NCBI RefSeq assembly: GCF_030317145.1
Contig: NZ_JASZYE010000003.1
Span: 905,699 to 969,698 of the forward strand
DNA: 64,000 nt
Reading direction: 5' to 3'
Origin: Variovorax flavidus
Lineage (GTDB): Bacteria; Pseudomonadota; Gammaproteobacteria; Burkholderiales; Burkholderiaceae_C
Part shown: positions 9,360-17,357 of the stretch, piece by piece
How positions within the stretch are numbered: position 1 is the stretch's first letter
Layout: each line of letters opens with the position of its first letter
Made by a program: the position numbers and the translations under genes
The notes under the pieces: generated by a model
Database searches by the model: none
What the model saw: only the letters and a program-made list of their open reading frames with translations
Told to the model about the DNA's origin: nothing

Positions 9360-10337
9360 ATGCAAATCTTCGACTACGACAACATTCTTCTGCTGCCCCG
9401 CAAGTGCGTGGTGGAAAGCCGCTCCGAGTGCGACGCCAGCGTCACCCTCGGCGGCCGCAGCTTCCGCATCCCGACGGTGCCCGCCAACATGAAGACGGTG
9501 GTCGACGAGACCATCTGCACCTGGCTCGCGAAGAACGGCTATTTCTACGTGATGCACCGCTTCGACCTGGACAACGTCCAGTTCGTGAAGGACATGCACG
9601 CCAAGGGCGTGTTCGCCTCGATCTCGCTGGGCGTCAAGAAGCCGGACTACGACACGGTCGACCAGCTGGCCGCCGCCGGCCTGGCGCCGGAATACGTGAC
9701 GATAGATATCGCCCACGGCCATGCGGACACCGTGAAGAACATGATCGCGTACCTCAAGAAGAAGCTGCCGAAGACCTTCGTGATCGCGGGCAACGTTGGC
9801 ACGCCGGAGGCGGTGATCGATCTGGAGAACTGGGGCGCCGACGCCACCAAGGTCGGCATCGGCCCGGGCAAGGTCTGCATCACCAAGCTCAAGACCGGCT
9901 TCGGCACGGGCGGCTGGCAACTGTCGGCGCTCAAGTGGTGCGCCCGCGTGGCGACCAAGCCGATCATTGCCGACGGCGGCATCCGCGACCATGGCGACAT
10001 CGCCAAGAGCATCCGCTTCGGCGCGTCGATGGTCATGATCGGCTCGCTCTTCGCAGGCCACGAGGAATCGCCGGGTCAGACCGTGGAAGTCGACGGCACG
10101 CTCTTCAAGGAGTACTACGGCTCGGCCAGCGACTTCAACAAGGGCGAGTACAAGCACGTCGAAGGCAAGCGCATCCTCGAACCGATCAAGGGCAAGCTCG
10201 CCGACACACTGGTCGAGATGGAGCAGGACATCCAGAGCTCCATCAGCTACGCGGGCGGCCGCAAGCTCATGGACATCCGCAAGGTCAATTACGTCACGCT
10301 GGGCGGAGACAACGCGGGCGAACACCTCCTGATGTGA
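9360..10337 (+). CDS. guaC: GMP reductase
   Basis: NADPH-dependent reductive deamination of GMP to IMP and ammonia, linking guanine and adenine nucleotide pools. The 325-residue length and sequence fit the short bacterial GuaC form, an IMPDH relative without CBS domains. The active-site loop GIGPGKVCITKLKTG carries the catalytic C173. GNVGTPEAV and the phosphate-binding IIADGGIRDHGDIAKS and GASMVMIGSLFAG segments are intact. The start is the ATG 10 bases after AAGGAG; the open frame extends further upstream, but that part is leader sequence. The gene stands alone between the divergent uvrD and a convergent esterase. Confidence 0.93.
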   Translation: MQIFDYDNILLLPRKCVVESRSECDASVTLGGRSFRIPTVPANMKTVVDETICTWLAKNGYFYVMHRFDLDNVQFVKDMHAKGVFASISLGVKKPDYDTVDQLAAAGLAPEYVTIDIAHGHADTVKNMIAYLKKKLPKTFVIAGNVGTPEAVIDLENWGADATKVGIGPGKVCITKLKTGFGTGGWQLSALKWCARVATKPIIADGGIRDHGDIAKSIRFGASMVMIGSLFAGHEESPGQTVEVDGTLFKEYYGSASDFNKGEYKHVEGKRILEPIKGKLADTLVEMEQDIQSSISYAGGRKLMDIRKVNYVTLGGDNAGEHLLM

Positions 10338-10355
10338 GGCCGCCGCCAGCGCGGC

Positions 10356-11222
10356 TCAGGCTTCGAGCAGTTGCACGGCAAGACCGTGCAGCCGCTGGCC
10401 AGGGTCGGCCAGGGCATCCACGATGCTGAAGTGGTCGAGCCCCGGAAGCACCTCGCAGACGGGCACTGCCTTGCGGCCCCACGCATCGCGGATCAGCGTG
10501 TTCTGGCGGATGAACTCTTCGCTTTCGTCACCACCGGCGACCGTGTAGAACGGGCCGCGCTTCGGCGCCGGCCAGAGCGCCGGACTCAGGCGCAGCGCAT
10601 CGGCGTCGGTCAGCCGGAGCGCATCCGCGATGAAGGGCGCGTGCTGCAGCGGCCGCAAATCGTAGAGGCCGGAGAGCGACAGCGCGTTGCGAACCAACCC
10701 TGCCGGCAGATCCGGCGCCACGGCCTTCCAGTCGCAATCGAGCAGCATCGCGGAGAGATGCCCGCCAGCCGAATGTCCGGCAACGGTCATGCGCGAAGGA
10801 TCGCCACCGTGGGCCGCGACATTTCGCCAGGTCCATTCGAGCGCACGTACCATTTGCAGGGCGATGTCGGCGATGCCCACAGGCTGGTCAGGCGTGCCGG
10901 GACATAGCGCGTAGTTGGGCACCACGACACACACGCCGCGATCGTTGAACGCCCGGGCAATGAACGAATGGTCGCTCTTGTCGAGCGAGCGCCAATAGCC
11001 GCCATGAACGAACACCAGCACGGGCGCATCCACGACCGGCGCGGGAAAGATGTCGAGCGTCTCGCCAGGCCCGTCGCCATAGCGCAGGTCGACGCTGCAT
11101 GGCATCGAGGCCCGGAGTGCCGCGGAATCCGTGGCCCAGCGTTCGAGGTACGCGGGGTGGCCCGGTACGCGCACCCGGTTGTTGTACATGCGGTCCAGCC
11201 AGGCGGGATCGTACGAGACCAT
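10356..11222 (-). CDS. Alpha/beta hydrolase, arylformamidase/esterase type
   Basis: A 288-residue alpha/beta hydrolase. VFVHGGYWRSLDKSDHSF is the HGG oxyanion-hole signature of hormone-sensitive-lipase-like and kynurenine-formamidase-like enzymes. The nucleophile serine is in AGHSAGGHLS, and a late GLDHFS supplies the likely histidine. I start at MVSYDPAWLDRMYNN because GGAG sits 9 bases ahead; an ATG 60 bases upstream is in frame but has no such support. Substrate is unknown. Formamidase or a small-ester hydrolase are the main options, and no tryptophan-degradation genes lie beside it. Confidence 0.75.
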   Translation of the reverse strand: MVSYDPAWLDRMYNNRVRVPGHPAYLERWATDSAALRASMPCSVDLRYGDGPGETLDIFPAPVVDAPVLVFVHGGYWRSLDKSDHSFIARAFNDRGVCVVVPNYALCPGTPDQPVGIADIALQMVRALEWTWRNVAAHGGDPSRMTVAGHSAGGHLSAMLLDCDWKAVAPDLPAGLVRNALSLSGLYDLRPLQHAPFIADALRLTDADALRLSPALWPAPKRGPFYTVAGGDESEEFIRQNTLIRDAWGRKAVPVCEVLPGLDHFSIVDALADPGQRLHGLAVQLLEA

Positions 11223-11276
11223 TCTTCTTGCTCCGGAGTTGGCGAGGCGCGCATCTTGGCACGCCGCAGCCGGCGC

Positions 11277-11306
11277 CTGCACCGGACGCCGGCTTCTGGT
11301 TAGAAT
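11277..11306 (+). promoter_or_regulatory. Putative tRNA-Ala promoter
   Basis: TAGAAT at 11301-11306 with CTGCAC at 11277-11282, spaced by 18 bases. The tRNA 5' end lies 13 bases after the -10 hexamer, the usual arrangement for a monocistronic tRNA gene. Confidence 0.5.
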
Positions 11307-11318
11307 TCTGCTTGCGTT

Positions 11319-11394
<76 letters not shown>

Positions 11395-11425
11395 ACCGTC
11401 TCAGCCCTTCACGGGCCCGCAGATA

Positions 11426-11905
11426 CTAAGCGCCAGCCGCCGGAATCGGCAGGTCATCAAAGCGCTTGAACTCCTGCAACGAAAAGCTCGTCTGCACCTG
11501 CTTCACCCCAGGCAGCCGATGCAGCTTGCTCTGCAACAGCTCCGAATACGCATCCAGATCGCGGGCCACGACCATCAGCAGGAAGTCCGCCGTGCCGGTG
11601 ATGCCATGGAACATCAGCACCTCCGGGATCGCACGCACGGCATCGACGAACGCCGTTGAGCGCAGTTCGTTCTGGTGATCGATGCTGATGCTCACGAAAG
11701 CCACCACGCCATAGCCCAGCCCGCGGCGGCTCAGGCGCGCGTGATAGCCGTCGATCAGGCCCGACTCCTCGAGGCGCCGGATGCGGCGCCAGCACGGCGA
11801 TTGCGACAGACCCGTCATCTGCGCCAGCTCGCCGGTGGTCAAGCGCGCGTTCTGCTGCAGGGCCGCCATCAGTTGCCGATCGATGTGATCCAACTCGATT
11901 TGCAT
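11426..11905 (-). CDS. Lrp/AsnC-family transcriptional regulator
   Basis: A 159-residue Lrp-type regulator. The N-terminal helix-turn-helix is clear (LDHIDRQLMAALQQNARL, then TTGELAQMTGLSQSPCWRR and IRRLEESGLI). A C-terminal RAM ligand-binding domain follows, with GITGTADFLLMVVARDLDAY and the ending VKQVQTSFSLQEFKR. It is divergent from an aromatic aminotransferase gene across an AT-rich 114-base gap. The usual family pattern would make it control that gene and itself in response to an amino acid. The ligand is inferred only. Confidence 0.92.
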   Translation of the reverse strand: MQIELDHIDRQLMAALQQNARLTTGELAQMTGLSQSPCWRRIRRLEESGLIDGYHARLSRRGLGYGVVAFVSISIDHQNELRSTAFVDAVRAIPEVLMFHGITGTADFLLMVVARDLDAYSELLQSKLHRLPGVKQVQTSFSLQEFKRFDDLPIPAAGA

Positions 11906-12019
11906 AACTCAACCTCAATTATTCGAATATACGGATGAATTATGCGCAAAGTAAAAATCTGTTGGCTTCAAAAACCAGAGAACTGAAAATTCAAAGATAG
12001 CCATCCTTGCTCTCGCACC
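11906..12019. promoter_or_regulatory. Divergent Lrp/aminotransferase control region
   Basis: This gap is much richer in A and T than its surroundings. It contains an imperfect inverted repeat with ATTC and GAAT arms around 11930-11950, as Lrp-type operators often do. No consensus promoter hexamers are convincing. This is the most likely binding site for the adjacent regulator. Confidence 0.45.
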
Positions 12020-13237
12020 ATGACCACCATTGCTCCCTCCCTGTTCGCTCACGTCCCGCCTTACGCAGGCGACCCGATCCTGTCCCTGATGGAGTCGTTC
12101 CAGAAGGACGCCCGCCCCCACAAGGTCAGCCTGAGCATCGGCGTGTACTTCGACAACGAAGGCCGGCTGCCCGTGCTGCCCTCCGTTCGCCAGGCCGAAA
12201 GCGCGCTGCTCGGCGACATCGGCCCGCGCCCATACCTGCCGATCGAAGGCATGGCCGACTTTCGCTCGGCCGTGCAACGCTTGTTGTTCGGCGCCGGACA
12301 TGAAGCTGCCACCAGCGGCCGCATCGCCACGCTGCAGACCCTGGGCGGTTCCGGTGGGCTGAAGGTGGGCGCCGATTTCCTGCACCGCTATTTCCCCGAG
12401 GCGGGCGTCTGGGTCAGCGATCCGACCTGGGAAAACCATCACGCCATCTTCGAAGGCGCAGGCCTGCAAGTGCACACCTATCCGTACTACGACCCCGACA
12501 CCGGTGGCCTGCGCTTCGATGACATGCTTGCGTCCTTGAGCGCCCTGCCCCGCCGCAGTGTCGTGCTGCTGCATGCCAGCTGCCACAACCCGACTGGCGT
12601 CGACCTGTCTGTCGCCCAGTGGCAAGTCCTCATCCCGGTGCTGCGCGAGCGCGACCTGATTCCCTTCGTGGACATCGCCTACCAGGGCTTCGGCGACGGC
12701 CTCGACGACGATGCCTTCGCGGTGCGCGCCATGGCCGATGCCGGCCTGCAGTTCCTGGTTGCCAACTCGTTCTCCAAGAACTTCTCGATGTACGGCGAGC
12801 GTTGCGGCGGGTTGAGCGTGGTCTGCGCCGACCGCGAAGCGGCCGACATCGTGCTGGGCCAGCTCAAGGCGACGGTGCGACGCAACTATTCGACACCGCC
12901 GACGCACGGCGCGCGCGTGATCGCCCGCGTGCTGCAGGACCCTGCGCTGTTCGCGCAATGGTCGAACGAGACCGCCGGGATGCGCCAGCGCATCCGCGCG
13001 ATGCGCGAGCGCCTGCATGCGGTGCTCAACGAAACCTTCCAGGGCCGACGCAACTTCGACTACCTCGTCACGCAGCGCGGCATGTTCAGCTACACCGGCT
13101 TGAGCGAAGAGCAGGTGAACCGCCTGCGCGAGGAGCATGCGGTCTATCTCGTGCGTTCAGGCCGGATGTGCCTGTCGGGGCTGACCACCGGAAACGTGGA
13201 CCATGTGGCGCGCGCCATGGCGGCCGTACTGGGCTGA
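12020..13237 (+). CDS. Aromatic amino acid aminotransferase (class I/II, AspC/TyrB type)
   Basis: A PLP-dependent aminotransferase of 405 residues, subgroup I-alpha. It has the N-terminal PPYAGDPILSL stretch, the HNPTGVDLS motif around residue 190, and the PLP lysine K253 in ANSFSKNFSMYGERCGG. This subgroup transfers amino groups between aspartate, tyrosine or phenylalanine and 2-oxoglutarate. The aspartate versus aromatic preference cannot be read directly. The ridA-like gene starts 2 bases after its stop codon, so the two are translated together. Confidence 0.88.
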   Translation: MTTIAPSLFAHVPPYAGDPILSLMESFQKDARPHKVSLSIGVYFDNEGRLPVLPSVRQAESALLGDIGPRPYLPIEGMADFRSAVQRLLFGAGHEAATSGRIATLQTLGGSGGLKVGADFLHRYFPEAGVWVSDPTWENHHAIFEGAGLQVHTYPYYDPDTGGLRFDDMLASLSALPRRSVVLLHASCHNPTGVDLSVAQWQVLIPVLRERDLIPFVDIAYQGFGDGLDDDAFAVRAMADAGLQFLVANSFSKNFSMYGERCGGLSVVCADREAADIVLGQLKATVRRNYSTPPTHGARVIARVLQDPALFAQWSNETAGMRQRIRAMRERLHAVLNETFQGRRNFDYLVTQRGMFSYTGLSEEQVNRLREEHAVYLVRSGRMCLSGLTTGNVDHVARAMAAVLG

Positions 13238-13238
13238 C

Positions 13239-13616
13239 ATGAAGGAAGTCGTCGACACCGGCTTGCCGCCGCTCAAGCAACCGTTTTCCTGGGCCGTGAA
13301 GGCCTCAGGCAACCTGCTGTTCACTGCCCACGGACCTGTGCGTGCCGACGGCAGCATCGACACGGGGGCCATCGAGGATCAGGCGCGCCTGACCTTCGCC
13401 AATCTGCGGCAAGCGGTGCGCGCGGCCGGCGGCGACCTGAGTGACGTCACCCAGGTGCTGATCTACATGACGGACGTGAAGGACATGCCGGCGATCGACG
13501 GCGTGTACCGCGAGTTCTTCGAGCCACACTATCCGAACCGCTCCAGCATGGGCGTGGCGGGCCTCGTGGTGCCGGGCATGAAGATCGAGATCGTGGCTTA
13601 CGCCGCGATCCCGTAG
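13239..13616 (+). CDS. RidA-family enamine/imine deaminase
   Basis: A 125-residue YjgF/YER057c/UK114 protein. Family members hydrolyse reactive enamines such as 2-aminoacrylate released by PLP enzymes. The substrate-binding arginine is present (R101 in PNRSSMGVAGL), as is E117 in GMKIEIVAYA, matching R105 and E120 of E. coli RidA. The ATG directly follows the aminotransferase stop, which fits a role in clearing imine by-products of that enzyme. An earlier in-frame ATG inside the aminotransferase is less likely. Confidence 0.88.
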   Translation: MKEVVDTGLPPLKQPFSWAVKASGNLLFTAHGPVRADGSIDTGAIEDQARLTFANLRQAVRAAGGDLSDVTQVLIYMTDVKDMPAIDGVYREFFEPHYPNRSSMGVAGLVVPGMKIEIVAYAAIP

Positions 13617-13633
13617 ATCACGCGAACAAGGCT

Positions 13634-14980
13634 TCATCGGCGCAGCCGGAGGTAGCGAAGCATGACGTTGGCCATGGTTCCGGCGCGTTGAAAAACCGGT
13701 TCGAACAAGGCGTTGTAAACGCCCGTTCCGATCACCGATCCGAGGCCGATCGCAACGATCGAGAACAGCGTCGCCACGAAGTTCTCCACGCCTGCCAGAC
13801 GATCGTTGCCGACGAGTTCGGCCATGCCGATCAGGCCGAGCGATCCGGGCACCAGCAACCACAGTGCGGGCGTGAAAGTCACCATCGAAGGCGGGCCGCC
13901 GAGGCGGTACTGCACCATGTACGACGCCGGCGTGATCAGCATGGCAGCAAAGAAGCCGCTCATGTAGCCGCCGAACGCCGCATTGCCTATCAGTTGTCCC
14001 GCCTGTGCGACGCACAGGAGCGCCAGCATCCACGGCAGGGTCCGAAGTCGCGCCGAGTAGTGAAGCACGTGCCCCACGCCGAACAGCAGCACGCCAAGCC
14101 ATGGCGCCCAGGCGCGAACCGCACCTTCCGGTCCTGGCGTGAGCAGCTTGTCCGGCGGCAGGCCGACGATCGACGCGGCGGCCAGCATGCCCAGCACGAG
14201 AAACACGAGTTGCAGCAAGCCGGACACGAAGCGCGTGCCGCCTGAAACGATGTCGCCGTAGGCCAGTTCGACCGTCGCGATCGCGAGCGTTCCGCCGGGC
14301 AGAAAGGTCACGAGCGACGCGACGAGCACGTAGATGGGACTCGCTGCAAATCCATGCTGCGCCGCGAGCAGCGACACCAGCGCCACGACGAAGGCCGCGA
14401 CGGTCGGCAGCAGCGTCGTGATGATTCCGCGGTTGCGCGCCAGCACCTTGAGCACGCCAACCACCAGCCCGAAGAACGCGGCGGCCCCCACCACGTCGGC
14501 GGCAGGTCGCAGCACCAGGGCGATTCCGACCGTGACCATCACATGCCCCAGCACGCCCCACGCCAATCCGAGCCGGGGCTGCATCGAGAGGATGGCGTAG
14601 ATGCGCTTCAAGCCCTCGGCCGGGTCGATCGGGTCGCGCTCCGCGTCGCGGGCCAGTTCATGGGTCGCCTCGATCTGGTCGAATCGCAGGATGAGGCCCT
14701 GCTCGGCAGTGAATTCGATCTGCAGCGAATCCTCTTCCGCGAAATTGACGAACACCACGGTCGGCAGCGCCAGCGCATTGAAATGCTCGACGCGGTTGAC
14801 GCGAGCCACGCGCCGAAGCGTCGTCTCCACCAACCCGGCCGGCGCGCCCGTGGCCAGCAGCAGGTGACCGAGTCGCAGCAGAAACCGCAGCAGATGCCGA
14901 CGCTCTGCCACCGAGCGCTCGCCGGCAGCATCCGTCGGCGCGCCGGGCGGCGAACTCGTTGGCTCGGAATCGGAGGTCAT
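13634..14980 (-). CDS. Threonine/serine exporter, ThrE family (fused two-domain form)
   Basis: A 448-residue membrane protein. A cytoplasmic N-terminal domain (RHLLRFLLRLGHLLLATGAP, then GLVETTLRRVARVNRVEHF) belongs to the ThrE/DUF1212 family. About ten transmembrane helices follow, combining the ThrE and ThrE_2 halves in one chain as in Corynebacterium ThrE. Family members export threonine and serine by proton antiport. It is the last gene of a nine-gene minus-strand run, 44 bases after the tiny membrane-protein gene. The substrate in this context is unproven. Confidence 0.8.
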   Translation of the reverse strand: MTSDSEPTSSPPGAPTDAAGERSVAERRHLLRFLLRLGHLLLATGAPAGLVETTLRRVARVNRVEHFNALALPTVVFVNFAEEDSLQIEFTAEQGLILRFDQIEATHELARDAERDPIDPAEGLKRIYAILSMQPRLGLAWGVLGHVMVTVGIALVLRPAADVVGAAAFFGLVVGVLKVLARNRGIITTLLPTVAAFVVALVSLLAAQHGFAASPIYVLVASLVTFLPGGTLAIATVELAYGDIVSGGTRFVSGLLQLVFLVLGMLAAASIVGLPPDKLLTPGPEGAVRAWAPWLGVLLFGVGHVLHYSARLRTLPWMLALLCVAQAGQLIGNAAFGGYMSGFFAAMLITPASYMVQYRLGGPPSMVTFTPALWLLVPGSLGLIGMAELVGNDRLAGVENFVATLFSIVAIGLGSVIGTGVYNALFEPVFQRAGTMANVMLRYLRLRR

Positions 14981-15024
14981 GCCGCGACTGACTGCCTTCC
15001 CTTTGGCCCTGGCGGGCTAGCGTT

Positions 15025-15216
15025 TCACGCGCCTTTCGTCGGTTCCAACGGCGTCTTGATCTGCATCTCGGCGCGCCCTGCGAGCGCCAGCCAGGCCGGA
15101 CGCGGCATGAGCCTGGCACCGATCGCCACCGTGAGCCCCACGATGATCGCGATGATGCCTTCGAAGTTGCCGAACATGTCTGCTTTCGTCCGGACGAACA
15201 TGGGGAGCGCCCTCAT
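15025..15216 (-). CDS. Small single-span membrane protein
   Basis: A 63-residue protein with one hydrophobic helix (FEGIIAIIVGLTVAIGARLM) and a short polar tail. I recognise no family. Its ATG overlaps the stop of the DUF202 gene by four bases (ATGA), a typical translational-coupling arrangement, which is the main reason for believing it. A second in-frame start at MFVRTKADMF would give 58 residues. It may be an accessory subunit of the DUF202 or MarC protein. Confidence 0.55.
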   Translation of the reverse strand: MRALPMFVRTKADMFGNFEGIIAIIVGLTVAIGARLMPRPAWLALAGRAEMQIKTPLEPTKGA

Positions 15217-15683
15217 CCGAAGGGCCCGCTGTGGAACACCATGCTGGCGACCGCCAGCAAGCCGATGACCAGAAGCAGCAGTGCAACGACCAGCGTCAGG
15301 GATACCGGGAACTGGCTTTCGGCATGAACGAGCCCCTGTGCCTTCATCGCCTGGCGTTCCCTGCGCAGCCCGAGCATGAAGAAGCAGTGATAGCCGATGC
15401 CCGAGACCAGCATCGCAATGCCCAGCAGCACCAGCGCGACGCCGAAGTGGCGCGCCGCCTCGCTGCTCCTGAGGACTTCCGCGTCGTGCAGTTTCTGGAA
15501 CACCTGGAAGATGGTGAACCCGAAGCCGATCAGCGACAGCGAGGTCCGGATGACGGACATCAAGGTGCGGTCCGCGCTCATGCGGGTGCGCTGGAACGAC
15601 ATGCCGGTGCGGCGTGAAGACAGCTCGACCGAGATGCGCTCCGACTCCGATCCCGGACCCATCAGTGGTTCTTGGTCAGGCAT
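15213..15683 (-). CDS. DUF202 (YidH-like) membrane protein
   Basis: A 156-residue protein. The N-terminal ELSSRRTGMSFQRTRMSADRT stretch is the DUF202 signature (SxxRTxLSxxRT), followed by three transmembrane helices (about 46-62, 82-106 and 128-150). The family is widespread and uncharacterised; E. coli members are YidG and YidH. The gene overlaps the end of marC by 8 bases and the next small gene by 4 bases, so it is tightly coupled inside the operon. Confidence 0.8.
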   Translation of the reverse strand: MPDQEPLMGPGSESERISVELSSRRTGMSFQRTRMSADRTLMSVIRTSLSLIGFGFTIFQVFQKLHDAEVLRSSEAARHFGVALVLLGIAMLVSGIGYHCFFMLGLRRERQAMKAQGLVHAESQFPVSLTLVVALLLLVIGLLAVASMVFHSGPFG

Positions 15684-16308
15684 TCATGACTCCCAGATCG
15701 TGAAGTGCATACAGGATGATGGTCACTGCAAGAGCCACCTGGAGCACGCCGAGCACGGCTCCGAGGATCTCCAGCACGATGGCCGTCACGCCGCCCAGGA
15801 TGCGGCGCGCAAAGAGCATGGCGACAAGATTCAACAGCATCACGCCGACCACGATGACAAAGATCGTCAGCATGCGCTCCACTTCGTGCGTGTGCGCGAG
15901 CAGCACGATGACCGACGCGGTGCCGTAGGGCGTGACCACGGTCGGAAAGGCGATGCGCATGGCCGCCGCCATCGGTGAATCCGGCAAGTGCGGCGGCGGT
16001 GTGGACGCCGGCGAATATTGCTCCAGCACCACGCGCATGCCCACGACGAAGAAGATGGCCCCTCCCGCAAGCAGGAGCGCGGGCGGCGAGATGGACCAGC
16101 TCTGCAGGAGTGCCCGCCCCACGAGGGCGCCTGCAATCACCGCGACGAGGGCGATCACGAAGGCACGGACCGCGATCTTCTTGCGCGCCGCGTCGTCCAT
16201 CTCGTGCGTGAGCTTGGCAAAAGGTCCGATGACCTTCAACGGCCCGAGCATGACGAACATCAGCGTGAAGATGCTTCCCGCGCCCAGGGAGAAGTTCGTT
16301 TCGTGCAT
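15676..16308 (-). CDS. MarC-family integral membrane protein
   Basis: A 210-residue protein with six predicted helices. The family marks are FTLMFVMLGPLKVIGPFAKLT near the N terminus, FPTVVTPYGTASVIVLLAHT in the middle, and a hydrophobic C terminus. MarC proteins are multi-span membrane proteins of unsettled function, once linked to antibiotic resistance, with weak similarity to neutral amino acid transporters. I start at MHETNF because the 24 residues upstream overlap the neighbouring gene's end and look non-family. It lies 14 bases after the HAD gene. Confidence 0.82.
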   Translation of the reverse strand: MHETNFSLGAGSIFTLMFVMLGPLKVIGPFAKLTHEMDDAARKKIAVRAFVIALVAVIAGALVGRALLQSWSISPPALLLAGGAIFFVVGMRVVLEQYSPASTPPPHLPDSPMAAAMRIAFPTVVTPYGTASVIVLLAHTHEVERMLTIFVIVVGVMLLNLVAMLFARRILGGVTAIVLEILGAVLGVLQVALAVTIILYALHDLGVMNA

Positions 16309-16322
16309 GGACGGTCGTGGTG

Positions 16323-17339
16323 CTATTTGTCGAAGGAGAACACGCGGTTCCAGTCCCGCTTCATGTCGACCACGGTCCACGCCCTGGCCGTCGCTTCGTC
16401 CAGCGCCTTGTCCAGCTTGCCGATGTGCGATGTGCGGTCGTAGGCGTACTCACGGTCGGCATCGGTGTGGTGGACGATGCCCATGAAGCGAGGCCCGGAC
16501 CCTGCGGCCGTCCACTCGAGCATCTGCTGGTCACCGTCGGAATTGCCGAACGCGAAGATCGGGCGCCGGCCGATGAAGCGCTGGATGCCGACCGGCTTGC
16601 CGGGGCCGTCGTCGACCAGATCGATCTTCGCGAGCCGCATGAGCACCGGCTTGCCGTCGCCCCCCATGCGAAACGCGAGTTGCCCCGTCGAGCCGACCAC
16701 CTGCTCCGGCGGAATGCCGTAGGCCTTCTCGGTGAACACGCGCATGAACTCGACCCCGCCGCCCGAGACGATGAAGGTCTTGAAGCCGTTCTCGCGCAGG
16801 TACGCGAGCAGTTCGAGCATGGGCTGGTAGACCAGCTCGGTGTAGGGCCGCTTGAAGCGTGGATGGCGCGCGTTCGCCAGCCATTGCGCCGCTGTCTCCG
16901 TGAACTCCTCGGTCGTCATGCCGGCATGGGTCGCGGCCAGGACCTGCATCACCCCTTTTTCGCCCGACGCGGCGAAGCCTTTCATGTCGCCCTTGAGGAT
17001 CGCGCTGAACGGAGGCGTCGTCTTCCACTCCGGATGCTTCGGCGCCAGCGCCTTCACGCGGTCGAGCGCAAAGGCGAACTGGAAGTAGATCGGCTGCTCG
17101 GCCCACAGGGTGCCGTCGTTGTCGAACACCGCGATGCGCTCTGCCGGCGGGATGAAGGTCGCAGCGCCGGGCGAGGTCACATCGGCGACGAACTTCAGGA
17201 TGGCCTGCTTCGCGGGGCCGTCGTTCCACGAGGGAAGCCCCTGTGACTGCGCGTGCGCCATCGCGGCCATCAGCAGCAGCGCCGCGGCGGCCATGAAACG
17301 CCGAAGCGTTCGGATCGAAGAGTTTCCTAGCATGTTCAT
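16323..17339 (-). CDS. Exported HAD-superfamily phosphatase (paralogue 1)
   Basis: A 338-residue protein with a signal peptide (FMAAAALLLMAAMAHA, cleaved near residue 30), so it should act in the periplasm. HAD motif I is VFDNDGTLW (D73, D75), motif II is FIVSGGG, and the C-terminal Asp motif is FGNSDGDQQM. It resembles phosphoserine-phosphatase-like HAD enzymes. A paralogue without a signal peptide lies two genes upstream (21366-22298) and shares the same skeleton, including WNDGPAK versus WTDGPAK and the RRDWN/KRDWN ending. The substrate is unknown, possibly a phosphorylated envelope compound. Confidence 0.82.
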   Translation of the reverse strand: MNMLGNSSIRTLRRFMAAAALLLMAAMAHAQSQGLPSWNDGPAKQAILKFVADVTSPGAATFIPPAERIAVFDNDGTLWAEQPIYFQFAFALDRVKALAPKHPEWKTTPPFSAILKGDMKGFAASGEKGVMQVLAATHAGMTTEEFTETAAQWLANARHPRFKRPYTELVYQPMLELLAYLRENGFKTFIVSGGGVEFMRVFTEKAYGIPPEQVVGSTGQLAFRMGGDGKPVLMRLAKIDLVDDGPGKPVGIQRFIGRRPIFAFGNSDGDQQMLEWTAAGSGPRFMGIVHHTDADREYAYDRTSHIGKLDKALDEATARAWTVVDMKRDWNRVFSFDK

Positions 17340-17357
17340 TTCGCTTTCACCATCGGA

